7,391 bases of DNA from Candidatus Omnitrophota bacterium (GCA_028711825.1 JAQTRM010000043.1:1-7391); one strand, 5' to 3'. Shown: positions 1-6,464, counted from the stretch's first letter. A program made the numbers and translations. The notes: generated from the letters alone by a model not told the origin.

Positions 1-623
1 CCCACGCAATTTTTTTTGTCCGTGGGTGAAGCCAGGGATTTAATCTCGCCGGTAATCTTATCCACCCGGCGGATAACTTTTTTGTCCTTGCCCAGCAGCC
101 CTTCGACATCCGAAAGGATAATCAAAAGATCCGCCCCCACCAGCATGGAAACCAGGGCGGAAAGCCGGTCGTTATCCCCGAATTTGATCTCTTCCGTGGC
201 TACGGAATCGTTCTCATTGATCACCGGGACACATTTTAATTTCAACAAGGTATTCAGGGTATGTTTGGCGTTGATATAACGAGCCCCCAAAAAATCATCC
301 CAGGTCAAAAGCAGCTGCGCGCAGTTTAATCCGTGCCTTGCGAAAGCGTTCTTGTAGAGGTGCATCAGCTCATGCTGTCCGATCGCCGCGGAAGCCTGCA
401 GCCCGCGCAGTTCTTTTGGCCGGGCGGTAAGTTTTAAAATCGACATCCCGAGCGCGATCGCGCCGGAAGAAACCACTACCGCTTCCCTGCCCTGCTTGAC
501 AAGGCCGGAGATCTGCCGGGCGATACCGGCGATCAAAGCGGTATCCAGCTTATCGCACCCTTTGGTAAAAAGGCTCGCTCCGATCTTGACCACTATCCTC
601 TTATATCTTTTTTTCGATCGCAT
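1..623 (-). CDS. proB: glutamate 5-kinase (ProB), 3' end outside window
   Basis: ProB phosphorylates L-glutamate with ATP to gamma-glutamyl phosphate, the first step of proline synthesis, in the cytosol. About 207 N-terminal residues are visible and the frame runs open off the window edge. Amino-acid kinase family signatures are present: RIVVKIGASLFT near residues 9-20 (nucleotide-binding N-terminus), VVVSSGAIALGM near 49-60, the substrate-binding segment VINENDSVATEEIKFGDNDRLS near 135-156 and LIILSDVEGL near 167-176. These match ProB rather than aspartate kinase. I chose ATG at 623 because an AGGAG lies 7 nt upstream and the start gives a short basic leader before RIVVKIG. GTG at 606 is in frame, but its nearest purine run (GAGG) is only 3 nt away. 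The chosen start overlaps the end of obg by 23 bp, so translation is probably coupled to obg. Whether a C-terminal PUA domain follows cannot be seen. Confidence 0.95.
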   Translation of the reverse strand, partial: MRSKKRYKRIVVKIGASLFTKGCDKLDTALIAGIARQISGLVKQGREAVVVSSGAIALGMSILKLTARPKELRGLQASAAIGQHELMHLYKNAFARHGLNCAQLLLTWDDFLGARYINAKHTLNTLLKLKCVPVINENDSVATEEIKFGDNDRLSALVSMLVGADLLIILSDVEGLLGKDKKVIRRVDKITGEIKSLASPTDKKNCV

Positions 624-1554
624 CAAGCAACTCCTCGAGATTCTCTTTTTTCAGAGCGGAAATCGCATAAATCTTCCTGCGCACCGCGCTTTTAAACCGC
701 TTCAGGTTCTTTTCGGCTCCCGGCAGGTCCATCTTATTGGCGCAAATAATCTGCGGTTTACGGCTTACCGACTTGCCGTATTTCTTTAACTCCAAATTTA
801 TGTTTTTATAGTCTTCCAGAGGGTCTCTGCCGTCAAAGCCCGACATATCTATAAGGTGTATCAAAATCCTGGTCCGCTCGATATGCTTGAGGAATTTAAC
901 CCCCAGCCCGCGGCCTTCGGCGGCTCCCGGGATCAGTCCCGGAATATCGGCAACCACAAATTTTTTATGTTTTCCCTGCACCACCCCCAGGATCGGCCCG
1001 GTAGTGGTAAAAGGATAAGCGGCGACTTTAGGATGCGCGTTAGAAATCGCGCAGATCAAAGTGGATTTTCCGGCATTCGGAAACCCTACCACCCCCACGT
1101 CGGCCAAAAGCTTTAAATTCAGGAGGATCGTTTTTTCTTCCCCCGGCTCTCCGGGAGTCGCCTCATGATGATACCCGTTGCCGATGCCCCCCTGCCCTCC
1201 GCGAGCCACGATCACCTGGTCCCCGTCATCATCCAGATCGCGCAAAAAAGAACCGGTCGCGAAATCCTGAACCACCGTCCCCGGCGGAACGCGGATCACG
1301 ACATCTTCGGCGCCCTTGCCCTTTTTACGGTTACCGGAGCCATGCCCGCCGTTTGCGCCGAAAAAATGCCGGTGATACTGGAAATCCAGAAGGGTAAGCA
1401 AGTTACGGTCGGCGCGGATAATAATATCCGCCCCTTTTCCTCCTCCCCCTCCGTCCGGGATCCCCTGCCGCTGGTATTTGTCGCGGTAAAGGCTTTGACA
1501 GCCTCTACCCCCGCTGCCGGCACGGACATTTATTTTAGCGCCGTCGATAAACAC
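601..1554 (-). CDS. obg: Obg/CgtA GTPase, ribosome assembly
   Basis: This is the essential GTPase of the Obg family, which binds the large ribosomal subunit during late assembly and is linked to stringent and stress control. The protein is 317 residues. Residues 1-155 form the glycine-rich Obg fold (GIPDGGGGGKG near 31-41, GGQGGIGN near 119-126). The G domain follows, with the P-loop GFPNAGKST at 157-165, the threonine-rich switch I at 183-185, DIPG at 203-206, NKMD at 273-276 and an ISA-type G5 near 298-300. The protein stops after the G domain, with no C-terminal OCT domain and no long acidic tail. The start is GTG, fixed by the family N-terminus MFIDGAKINVRAG. It lies 6 bp after the rplU stop with no clear Shine-Dalgarno, so it probably depends on ribosomes finishing rplU. 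rpmA, the usual neighbour between rplU and obg, is missing. Confidence 0.97.
   Translation of the reverse strand: MFIDGAKINVRAGSGGRGCQSLYRDKYQRQGIPDGGGGGKGADIIIRADRNLLTLLDFQYHRHFFGANGGHGSGNRKKGKGAEDVVIRVPPGTVVQDFATGSFLRDLDDDGDQVIVARGGQGGIGNGYHHEATPGEPGEEKTILLNLKLLADVGVVGFPNAGKSTLICAISNAHPKVAAYPFTTTGPILGVVQGKHKKFVVADIPGLIPGAAEGRGLGVKFLKHIERTRILIHLIDMSGFDGRDPLEDYKNINLELKKYGKSVSRKPQIICANKMDLPGAEKNLKRFKSAVRRKIYAISALKKENLEELLDAIEKKI
631..635 (-). promoter_or_regulatory. ribosome binding site of proB inside obg
   Basis: AGGAG on the minus strand lies 7 nt before ATG at 623, within the last codons of obg. It decides the proB start in favour of ATG 623 over the in-frame GTG at 606. Confidence 0.7.
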
Positions 1555-1560
1555 CTGTTT

Positions 1561-1881
1561 TTAAGAACCGAATGCGATGGATTTAACTTTTAATTCGGTA
1601 AGCTTGGCGCGGTGGCCTTTTTTCCAGTGGGAATTCTTGCGGCGGCGGTGTTTAAAAGAAACGGTTTTTGCCCCCAGAGACTCCTTGCTGATTACCGCTA
1701 CCTGCACCTTGGCGTCTTTAAGGTAAGGCTGGCCGATTTCCACCTTTTTCCCGTCGGAAACCAAAAGCACCTTATCGATATCGATACTGCCGCCCTCGGC
1801 AACTTCCTGCTTATCCACCTTGAAAGTCTCGTCTTTTTCAACACGGTATTGTTTAGAACCAACCTCAATTATCGCATACAT
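1561..1881 (-). CDS. rplU: 50S ribosomal protein L21
   Basis: Ribosomal protein L21 binds 23S rRNA in the large subunit. The protein has the normal length of 106 residues. It begins MYAIIEVGSKQYRVEKDE, the usual L21 N-terminus, and carries the basic signature FKHRRRKNSHWKKGHRAKLT near 77-96 followed by ELKV. The ATG has a strong GGAGGT Shine-Dalgarno 5 nt upstream. It is the first gene of the rplU-obg-proB unit and sits behind a near-consensus promoter. The stop is 6 bp before obg, with no room for rpmA. A tryptophan at residue 86 lies where many L21 proteins carry basic residues, a minor divergence. Confidence 0.97.
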   Translation of the reverse strand: MYAIIEVGSKQYRVEKDETFKVDKQEVAEGGSIDIDKVLLVSDGKKVEIGQPYLKDAKVQVAVISKESLGAKTVSFKHRRRKNSHWKKGHRAKLTELKVKSIAFGS

Positions 1882-1886
1882 CTGTT

Positions 1887-1964
1887 ACCTCCATCCTGGC
1901 GCCTGCCTCAAACCCGCTCCTTTAAGCGGCAAGTCGCCGAAGTGAATAAATTAGTAATTAGAAA
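1887..1964 (-). promoter_or_regulatory. rplU mRNA leader with alternative hairpins and Shine-Dalgarno
   Basis: The predicted 5' UTR contains two small inverted repeats sharing bases, so only one can form at a time. In the first, CGGC (1939-1936) pairs with GCCG (1930-1927) around a 5-nt loop. In the second, CCGCT (1929-1925) pairs with AGCGG (1918-1914) around a 6-nt loop. The leader ends in the strong GGAGGT at 1892-1887. Leaders of r-protein operons often carry autoregulatory structures, but I see no match to a known L21 leader and the stems are short. A regulatory role is inference. Confidence 0.3.
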
Positions 1965-1970
1965 CTTAAT

Positions 1971-1999
1971 ATTATATACCCGCCTATTTTAGGGGTCAA
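1971..1999 (-). promoter_or_regulatory. sigma70-type promoter of rplU-obg-proB
   Basis: On the minus strand the -35 box TTGACC is at 1999-1994 and the -10 box TATAAT at 1976-1971, with exactly 17 bp between them. The -35 differs from consensus at one position and the -10 matches fully. The predicted start of transcription is near 1964, giving a leader of about 80 nt before the rplU ATG. It is the only clear promoter seen in the window and lies in its only sizeable gap. Confidence 0.8.
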
Positions 2000-2002
2000 G
2001 CT

Positions 2003-2022
2003 AAAAAGTTCACCCTTGAAAC
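2003..2022 (-). terminator. weak terminator-like hairpin upstream of rplU promoter
   Basis: On the minus strand GTTTCA (2022-2017) and TGAAC (2012-2008) can form a 5-bp stem with one bulged T and a 4-nt AGGG loop, followed directly by five Ts (2007-2003). The stem is short and AU-rich, so it would be a poor intrinsic terminator by itself. Its place between rng and the -35 box fits the end of the upstream operon. Confidence 0.25.
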
Positions 2023-2044
2023 GCTGAAAACCGGCAGGCTGAAC

Positions 2045-2087
2045 GTCAAAAAACCGCTAAAAACACTGAATTCCGCCGTTTTTTAAC
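2045..2087 (-). terminator. A-tract/T-tract inverted repeat at end of rng
   Basis: GTTAAAAAAC (2087-2078, containing the rng stop codon) can pair over 10 positions, one of them G-T, with GTTTTTTGAC (2054-2045) across a 23-nt loop. A second T run in the loop (about 2064-2060) offers an alternative partner for the A tract. The stem is almost pure A-T, so it resembles an imperfect or degenerate intrinsic terminator, or a 3' end structure of the pil-rng mRNA. I do not consider it proven. Confidence 0.3.
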
Positions 2088-3525
2088 TTATTTTTATATC
2101 CTCCAGATGCGCGGAAGGATTAGGGATAAGGTTGATCTTAATCCGGTATTTATGCTCAATGGAACGCATCGCCTCTTTATCTTTCAGGATCTCGTCAACT
2201 ACCGGCGGCGCCAGGTTAAGCGAAACCTGCTTCAGGTTCTTTCCTTTAAGGTAGCGCTTAAGCTCCTTTAAAGCAAAAATACCCAGGGTTTGCGGAGAAC
2301 GCAGTTTCCCTCTCCCTTTGCAATAAGGGCAGGGAGAGAAAGAAAGCATCTGCACCGTCTTATGGATCCTTTCGCGCGTCATCTCGACCAGGCCGAACTT
2401 GGAGATCCCCATAATGTCATATTTGGCGCGGTCCCCGGAGAGGGCGTTCTTGAAAATATTCAGAAGCTCGCGGCGGTGTCCCTCGCGTTCCATATCGATA
2501 AAATCGATCACGATGATCCCGCCCAGGTCGCGTAATACCAGCTGGCGGGCAATTTCCACCGCGGCTTCGGCGTTGACCTTAAAAGCCATATCTTCCTGAT
2601 TAACCTTTTTCTTAAAACCCCCGCTATTAACATCGATGACCACCAGGCCTTCCGTAGGTTCAATAATCAAGTAGGCCTTGGATTTCATATAAACATGGGT
2701 TTCATAGATATGGTTAATCTGCTTTTCCACATCTTTGGCGGTAAAAAGGTCATCCCCCCGGTAAAGCTCCACCCTCTTGCTCAAATAGCTTAAAAAGGTA
2801 TGCATAAAATGGCGGATCCGGTAAAACTCCGGTTTGGAATCCACAATCAGTTTGGTAACATCTTCGGTAAACGAATCCCGGATCGCGCGCAGAGGCAGGT
2901 CATATTCTTCATAGACCAGGGCGGGAGCCTTCTTTCCCTGCGCGGTCTTCTCAAGGCGCTTCCAGAGTTTATAAAGGAATTGCGCGTCCCTTACCAACTC
3001 CTGTTCGCTCCGTCCGCTGGCGGCGGTGCGCACGATAAAACCTACCGCATCCGGGAGCTTCAGCTTCTTAAAAATATCGCGCAGGCGCCTTCTCTCCGGC
3101 TCATCCTCGATACGCCGGGAGATCCCGACCTGCTTTTCCAGGGGCATGATCACCAGATACCTGCCTGCCAGCCCGATCTGCGTGGAAAGGCGCGGGCCTT
3201 TGGTGCCAAAAGACTCCTTTACCACCTGCACCAAAACTTCCTGCCCTTTTTTTACTTCTTTGATCGGTGTCTGCTGGGTAGACTCGATCGACTCATAAGC
3301 GGATTCAATCTCCGAAAGATAAAGAAAACCGTTCTTCGGCAGCCCGATATCCACAAAAGCCGCTCCGATCGAAGGCATCACCGCCTCGATCCTGCCTTTA
3401 TAAATATTGCCGACGATCGTGCGGTCCTGCGGGCGTTCGATATGGAACTCCAAAAGCTGCCCTTCCTGGACGATTGCCACCCTTTTTTCCTGGAGATCCG
3501 AGTTAATTAAAATTTCCTTGGACAT
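2083..3525 (-). CDS. rng: RNase E/G family endoribonuclease
   Basis: This is a single-strand-specific endoribonuclease of the RNase E/G family, acting in 5S/16S rRNA maturation and mRNA decay. At 480 residues it is close to E. coli RNase G (489) and lacks the long degradosome scaffold tail of RNase E. Visible in order are an S1-like RNA-binding region at about 35-125, the DNase I-like catalytic core with DVNSG at 298-302 and IDFIDM at 340-345 (D298 and D341, 43 residues apart like D303 and D346 of E. coli RNase E), RDLGGIIVIDFID around 332-344, and the zinc-link motif CPYCKG at 399-404 used for dimer or tetramer assembly. The ATG at 3525 overlaps the end of the DUF2344 gene by 23 bp. Its nearest purine run, GAAGGG, is 13 nt away, so coupled translation is likely. 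It closes the pil operon. Confidence 0.95.
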   Translation of the reverse strand: MSKEILINSDLQEKRVAIVQEGQLLEFHIERPQDRTIVGNIYKGRIEAVMPSIGAAFVDIGLPKNGFLYLSEIESAYESIESTQQTPIKEVKKGQEVLVQVVKESFGTKGPRLSTQIGLAGRYLVIMPLEKQVGISRRIEDEPERRRLRDIFKKLKLPDAVGFIVRTAASGRSEQELVRDAQFLYKLWKRLEKTAQGKKAPALVYEEYDLPLRAIRDSFTEDVTKLIVDSKPEFYRIRHFMHTFLSYLSKRVELYRGDDLFTAKDVEKQINHIYETHVYMKSKAYLIIEPTEGLVVIDVNSGGFKKKVNQEDMAFKVNAEAAVEIARQLVLRDLGGIIVIDFIDMEREGHRRELLNIFKNALSGDRAKYDIMGISKFGLVEMTRERIHKTVQMLSFSPCPYCKGRGKLRSPQTLGIFALKELKRYLKGKNLKQVSLNLAPPVVDEILKDKEAMRSIEHKYRIKINLIPNPSAHLEDIKIS

Positions 3526-3808
3526 TTTTTAATTCTATCCCTTCTGGTAATTGTTTTTGCAGCCTAGATTTAAAATCTTCGGGGGCTACCGGAAACTTCA
3601 AAACGATCGAAGCCTCCTCCCCCTCGCTCTCCACTCCTAATTTTAACGCTCTTTTGAAGCTTAATTTAGGATGCGGGCTGAATCCCTCGGACATCTTAAG
3701 AGGCAATTCCGCCCGGCGCATGGCGCGCATAAATAGGCGCATCAGGTCTAAATGCGAAATATAACGCATCAGCCCTGTCTTGGAAAAAATAAAATTTACC
3801 CTATACAT
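3503..3808 (-). CDS. short DUF2344 / TIGR03936-type protein (N-terminal half only)
   Basis: This 101-residue protein matches the N-terminal part of the DUF2344 (TIGR03936, radical SAM-linked) family: KTGLMRYISHLDLMR at 10-24, an arginine-rich helix to about 32, SEGFSPHPKLSF at 40-51 and LGVESE at 57-62. Family members are usually about 200 residues or more, so roughly the second half is missing. The function is unknown. In other bacteria the gene sits next to a radical SAM gene and rng, which suggests an RNA- or ribosome-related role (inference). I chose ATG at 3808 because AAGG lies 8 nt upstream. The in-frame GTG at 3814 and TTG at 3811 would be too close to that site, and the family begins MYRV/MxR. 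pilQ ends 12 bp upstream, and the gene overlaps rng by 23 bp. The expected radical SAM partner is not upstream here. Confidence 0.85.
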   Translation of the reverse strand: MYRVNFIFSKTGLMRYISHLDLMRLFMRAMRRAELPLKMSEGFSPHPKLSFKRALKLGVESEGEEASIVLKFPVAPEDFKSRLQKQLPEGIELKNVQGNFN

Positions 3809-3816
3809 CAACACAA

Positions 3817-3820
3817 CCTT
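3817..3820 (-). promoter_or_regulatory. ribosome binding site of the DUF2344 gene
   Basis: AAGG lies just after the pilQ stop codon and 8 nt before ATG 3808. It favours that start over the GTG 6 bp upstream. Confidence 0.55.
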
Positions 3821-5530
3821 TTACTTATCTTTCTTAACTTTCGACGGCGCATTTCCGGATTCCTCCGTATCCTCCCGCCCCAGCCGGCTTTCAAGCTTTC
3901 TCAATTCTTCGGGAGAATACTGCCCGTCCTTGATGATCTTGGCGGTAATAAATATCAGCAAATCGATCTTTTCGACATTATCCTTATCCCGGCCAAAAAA
4001 TTTACCCACCCACGGCAAATCGACCAAAAACGGTATACCGGTCTTAGTCTTGGTTTTAACATCCTTAAGCAGGCCGCCGATCACGATAGTTTCATTATCC
4101 TTAAGCAGCACCTGGGTCTGCGCCTCCCGCACGTCGATGACCGGGTAATCCGTTTCCGTCTTTTCGTCGCCGGCGATCGATGTGGCGGTTACGCTCTGGG
4201 TCGAAGAGGTAATGCTGGGATGAATGATCATGTTGACAAACCCCTCTTCGCTGATCTGGGGCACCACGTTCAGGCGGATCCCGATCTCCTGGTAATAATC
4301 CAGCGTCTGGGTAACGGTGGCGCCGGTAGTATCGGTCCCGGCGGTAACCGTAGACTGCAGTATCGGGGTATGATAACCCACCAGCATCGAGGCCTCCTGG
4401 TTATCGAGCGTCACGATGCTCGGGGCCGAGAGGGTATTGGTGCTGGTATCGCTTTCTAAGGCGTGAATAATCGCCTCAAACTGCGTGCCGGTAAGTTTCT
4501 GGAATACAAACTCTCCTCCGGAAGTATAAGGGTTGGAGGAATCCAGCGCCGCCCCGGCGGCCGTCCCCAGGGAATGCCCGCCGATAGCCTGCGTGCCGGA
4601 TTTTATCGTCTGCGTGGAAATAGCGGAGGATTCGGCGTTAGTGGAACTGCCCAAACCCCAATCCACGCCCAGGTCTTTTAACTTTGTTTCATTCACCTCG
4701 ATAAACCTTGTTTCCACCAATACCTGTTTAGGCTTGATATCGATGCGCGGCAGGATAACATTGCGGATCTTATCCAGCACGCTTGCGGTATCGGTAATCA
4801 CCAGCATCTTGGATTTTACCGAAGGGTCGAATTCCGCTTTTTTCATCACCGTTTCCCCGGAAGCGCTTTTTTCGTATGAAATCGCTTCGGATTTCGTCTT
4901 GGATTCTTCTTTCGCCAGGGCGGCCGCCGAACTCTTGGCGTCCTTGCCGATCTGGAATGTCCCGAACTGCCAGCCTTTCTGCCCGCGGGCATAAAGCACC
5001 GAGATTTTTCCGCGCGGCGAAAGTAAAGGGATAAGAATCTTCTGGGCATCCTGGGCATCCAGGAATTTCAAGGTAATAATCTCTATTTGCAGCGGTTCTT
5101 CAGCGGCAATCTTGGCGACATTTTCGACCTTGCTTACAAGTATGACATTGCTCTGCCTCTGGGAACCGAAGCCATAAGTCTTTAAGATTACCTCCAGCGC
5201 CACTTCCCAGGGGACATTCGCCAGCCGCACCGAGACATTTCCGATTACATCCGGGGTGGTTACGATATTCACCCCGGATTTATAGGAAATGATCTTAAGC
5301 ACATTAAGGATATCGGCATCCTTAAAATCAAAAGTGACATTGCCGGAATCCGGCAGGCCGTATGCCGAAACTTTCGCCTCTTCCGTTACGCTTTCCCCGT
5401 CATCCTGCGCCTCCGCGGGCCCGGCTTTTACCGCGGAAACGCCGGAAGGAACAACAGGATTATCCTGCGCCGCGGAAGCAAAAACCGGGAGAAACAATAA
5501 AAACGGTATTAACAGAAAAACCCTTTTCAC
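3821..5530 (-). CDS. pilQ: PilQ-type outer-membrane secretin
   Basis: The secretin forms the multimeric outer-membrane pore through which the type IV pilus exits. The protein is 569 residues. A signal peptide spans about 1-20 (basic start, leucine/phenylalanine core, ASA cleavage site). An STN/N0-like domain follows at about 64-122 (VTFDFKDADILNVL, then VRLANVPWEVALEVILKTYG), then an N1-like secretin domain at about 148-265, interrupted by a charged Ala/Lys/Ser/Glu-rich insert at about 180-240. The secretin core runs from about 270 to 532, including LSAPSIVTLDNQEASMLVG at 367-385, the VVPQI strand near 422 and ETIVIGGLLKD at 480-490. The tail is lysine/glutamate rich. It has no AMIN domains, so it is shorter than typical PilQ (about 700 residues), and GspD-like secretins are the alternative. 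Neighbouring pilMNOP favours PilQ. The GTG start shares GTGA with the pilP stop. Confidence 0.93.
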   Translation of the reverse strand: MKRVFLLIPFLLFLPVFASAAQDNPVVPSGVSAVKAGPAEAQDDGESVTEEAKVSAYGLPDSGNVTFDFKDADILNVLKIISYKSGVNIVTTPDVIGNVSVRLANVPWEVALEVILKTYGFGSQRQSNVILVSKVENVAKIAAEEPLQIEIITLKFLDAQDAQKILIPLLSPRGKISVLYARGQKGWQFGTFQIGKDAKSSAAALAKEESKTKSEAISYEKSASGETVMKKAEFDPSVKSKMLVITDTASVLDKIRNVILPRIDIKPKQVLVETRFIEVNETKLKDLGVDWGLGSSTNAESSAISTQTIKSGTQAIGGHSLGTAAGAALDSSNPYTSGGEFVFQKLTGTQFEAIIHALESDTSTNTLSAPSIVTLDNQEASMLVGYHTPILQSTVTAGTDTTGATVTQTLDYYQEIGIRLNVVPQISEEGFVNMIIHPSITSSTQSVTATSIAGDEKTETDYPVIDVREAQTQVLLKDNETIVIGGLLKDVKTKTKTGIPFLVDLPWVGKFFGRDKDNVEKIDLLIFITAKIIKDGQYSPEELRKLESRLGREDTEESGNAPSKVKKDK

Positions 5531-5895
5531 TCTATTCCCTCCTTGGTCAATTCCACCTCCAGAAGCTCCCCGTTCCTGGCGAAAACCACTTTACGCTCAA
5601 GTATTTTTAAAACCTGAAAATCCGCTACGGTATCCCCCACCCCCACCACCGAAGAGTTTACAATGGCAAAAGACCTCCCGGCCTTATCGTAAATTATCCC
5701 CTCGATCACCAGGCCTTCCTTACCGGCGTTCTCGGGCTTGTCAAGTTTTAGCAGTCTGCCTTCCGGGGTTACCAGCGGGATAAATGGATTACGCTTTCCT
5801 TTATCCTGGTAAGAAAACTCCTCCCCGGCAAAAACAAAACCCGCTGCCAGAAAAAAGATAAATACCGGTAACAGCGCCCTCTTATTTAATAACAT
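5527..5895 (-). CDS. pilP: PilP-like periplasmic pilus assembly protein
   Basis: PilP links the inner-membrane PilN/PilO platform to the secretin PilQ. The protein is 122 residues, shorter than the usual 170 or so. It has an N-terminal hydrophobic segment at about 7-23 ending VFA before GEE, read as a signal peptide. The family motif YQDKGKRNPFIPLV follows at 29-42, then a compact beta domain at about 62-116 (LVIEGIIYDKAGRSFAIVNS, then VGDTVADFQVLKI), the homology region shared by PilP and GspC. There is no cysteine anywhere, so it is not a lipoprotein, unlike classical PilP. It overlaps pilO by 14 bp and pilQ by 4 bp. The assignment rests on the motif, the fold pattern and the position between pilO and pilQ. 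Confidence 0.85.
   Translation of the reverse strand: MLLNKRALLPVFIFFLAAGFVFAGEEFSYQDKGKRNPFIPLVTPEGRLLKLDKPENAGKEGLVIEGIIYDKAGRSFAIVNSSVVGVGDTVADFQVLKILERKVVFARNGELLEVELTKEGIE
5538..5543 (-). promoter_or_regulatory. ribosome binding site of pilQ inside pilP
   Basis: AGGAGG lies 7 nt before the GTG at 5530, inside the last codons of the pilP-like gene. It supports the GTG start and the 4-bp overlap, and suggests high PilQ translation, as a 12-15-mer pore would need. Confidence 0.75.
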
Positions 5896-6430
5896 AAGTC
5901 CTTAACGCCAAAGATATCTTTTGCTTCAGGTAATCCGGAAGCTGTGTCGAAATCTCCATCCCCCGAACCTCCATAAATACCGGAGAAGCCTCCAGCGCCT
6001 GGATAAACCGGCCCAGGCTGTGATAATCCCCCACCATCTCCAGGTCTATCAGGACCGTCTCGAACTTCTCTTGCCCGGCGGGAGTTTTTTCTTTCTTCTC
6101 CTGGCGGGAAGGGCGCATTTGAGTCACCTTGATCCCGAACCGGTTGGCGGCGACCGAAATATCCTGCAGCAGAGCAGGGATTTGGCCTTCGGCAATAAGC
6201 TTCGCGGAATCCGAAGGTTTATCCGCCGCCGGCAGCGCCCCGTTCTTAGCCGAACGCATATTATCAAGGTCCCGGGTCAGCCCGTCAAGTTCTGTTTTCA
6301 GCTTTGCGATCTTGGCGCCGGTAACGGAAATTCCCGCAAGCTGGGCCTTTAATACATAACTGTAATCAAGATAAACTAAAAGCGAGAAAACTATCAACAA
6401 CAATATCTTTTTTTGTTTATCTAATTGCAT
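5882..6430 (-). CDS. pilO: PilO inner-membrane pilus alignment protein
   Basis: PilO pairs with PilN in the inner-membrane alignment subcomplex of type IV pili. The protein is 182 residues. It has a short cytoplasmic start, one transmembrane helix at about 8-25, a coiled-coil-like charged stretch at about 38-62, a linker with low-complexity Lys/Glu at 109-121, and a C-terminal ferredoxin-like region with FETVLIDLEMVGDYHSLGRFI at about 123-143, the characteristic PilO strand-helix. The ATG at 6430 has only a weak GGCGGG-type site about 8 nt away. It lies 34 bp after pilN, the widest gap inside the operon, and overlaps pilP by 14 bp. Confidence 0.92.
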   Translation of the reverse strand: MQLDKQKKILLLIVFSLLVYLDYSYVLKAQLAGISVTGAKIAKLKTELDGLTRDLDNMRSAKNGALPAADKPSDSAKLIAEGQIPALLQDISVAANRFGIKVTQMRPSRQEKKEKTPAGQEKFETVLIDLEMVGDYHSLGRFIQALEASPVFMEVRGMEISTQLPDYLKQKISLALRTYVIK

Positions 6431-6464
6431 TTTCTTTCCCGCCGGGTATTTGTTTTCCGGTTTT

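Noticed and set aside
606..608. GTG as the start of proB
   Set aside because: The nearest purine run, GAGG, is only 3 nt away, whereas ATG at 623 has AGGAG at 7 nt and keeps the conserved RIVVKIG start intact.
1165..1593. Plus-strand open frame of 142 codons opposite obg and the end of rplU
   Set aside because: It is a shadow of the glycine-rich Obg domain; the high Ala/Pro content reflects the complement of Gly codons.
1882..2082. A small gene, such as rpmA or a small RNA, in the gap upstream of rplU
   Set aside because: No minus- or plus-strand frame resembles L27 or another known protein. The gap is explained by the promoter, leader and terminator-like repeats, and no RNA family was recognised.
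2800..3510. Long plus-strand open frame of 236 codons opposite rng
   Set aside because: It lies fully antisense to a clearly conserved RNase G, has no recognisable motif and has His/Arg/Leu-rich composition typical of an antisense shadow frame.
3752..4459. Long plus-strand open frame of 235 codons opposite pilQ
   Set aside because: It is antisense to the conserved secretin core, and its residues mirror pilQ codons. No domain or good start context was seen.
4846..5058. Minus-strand 70-codon frame inside pilQ
   Set aside because: It is an out-of-frame Arg/Pro-rich translation of pilQ with no separate evidence.
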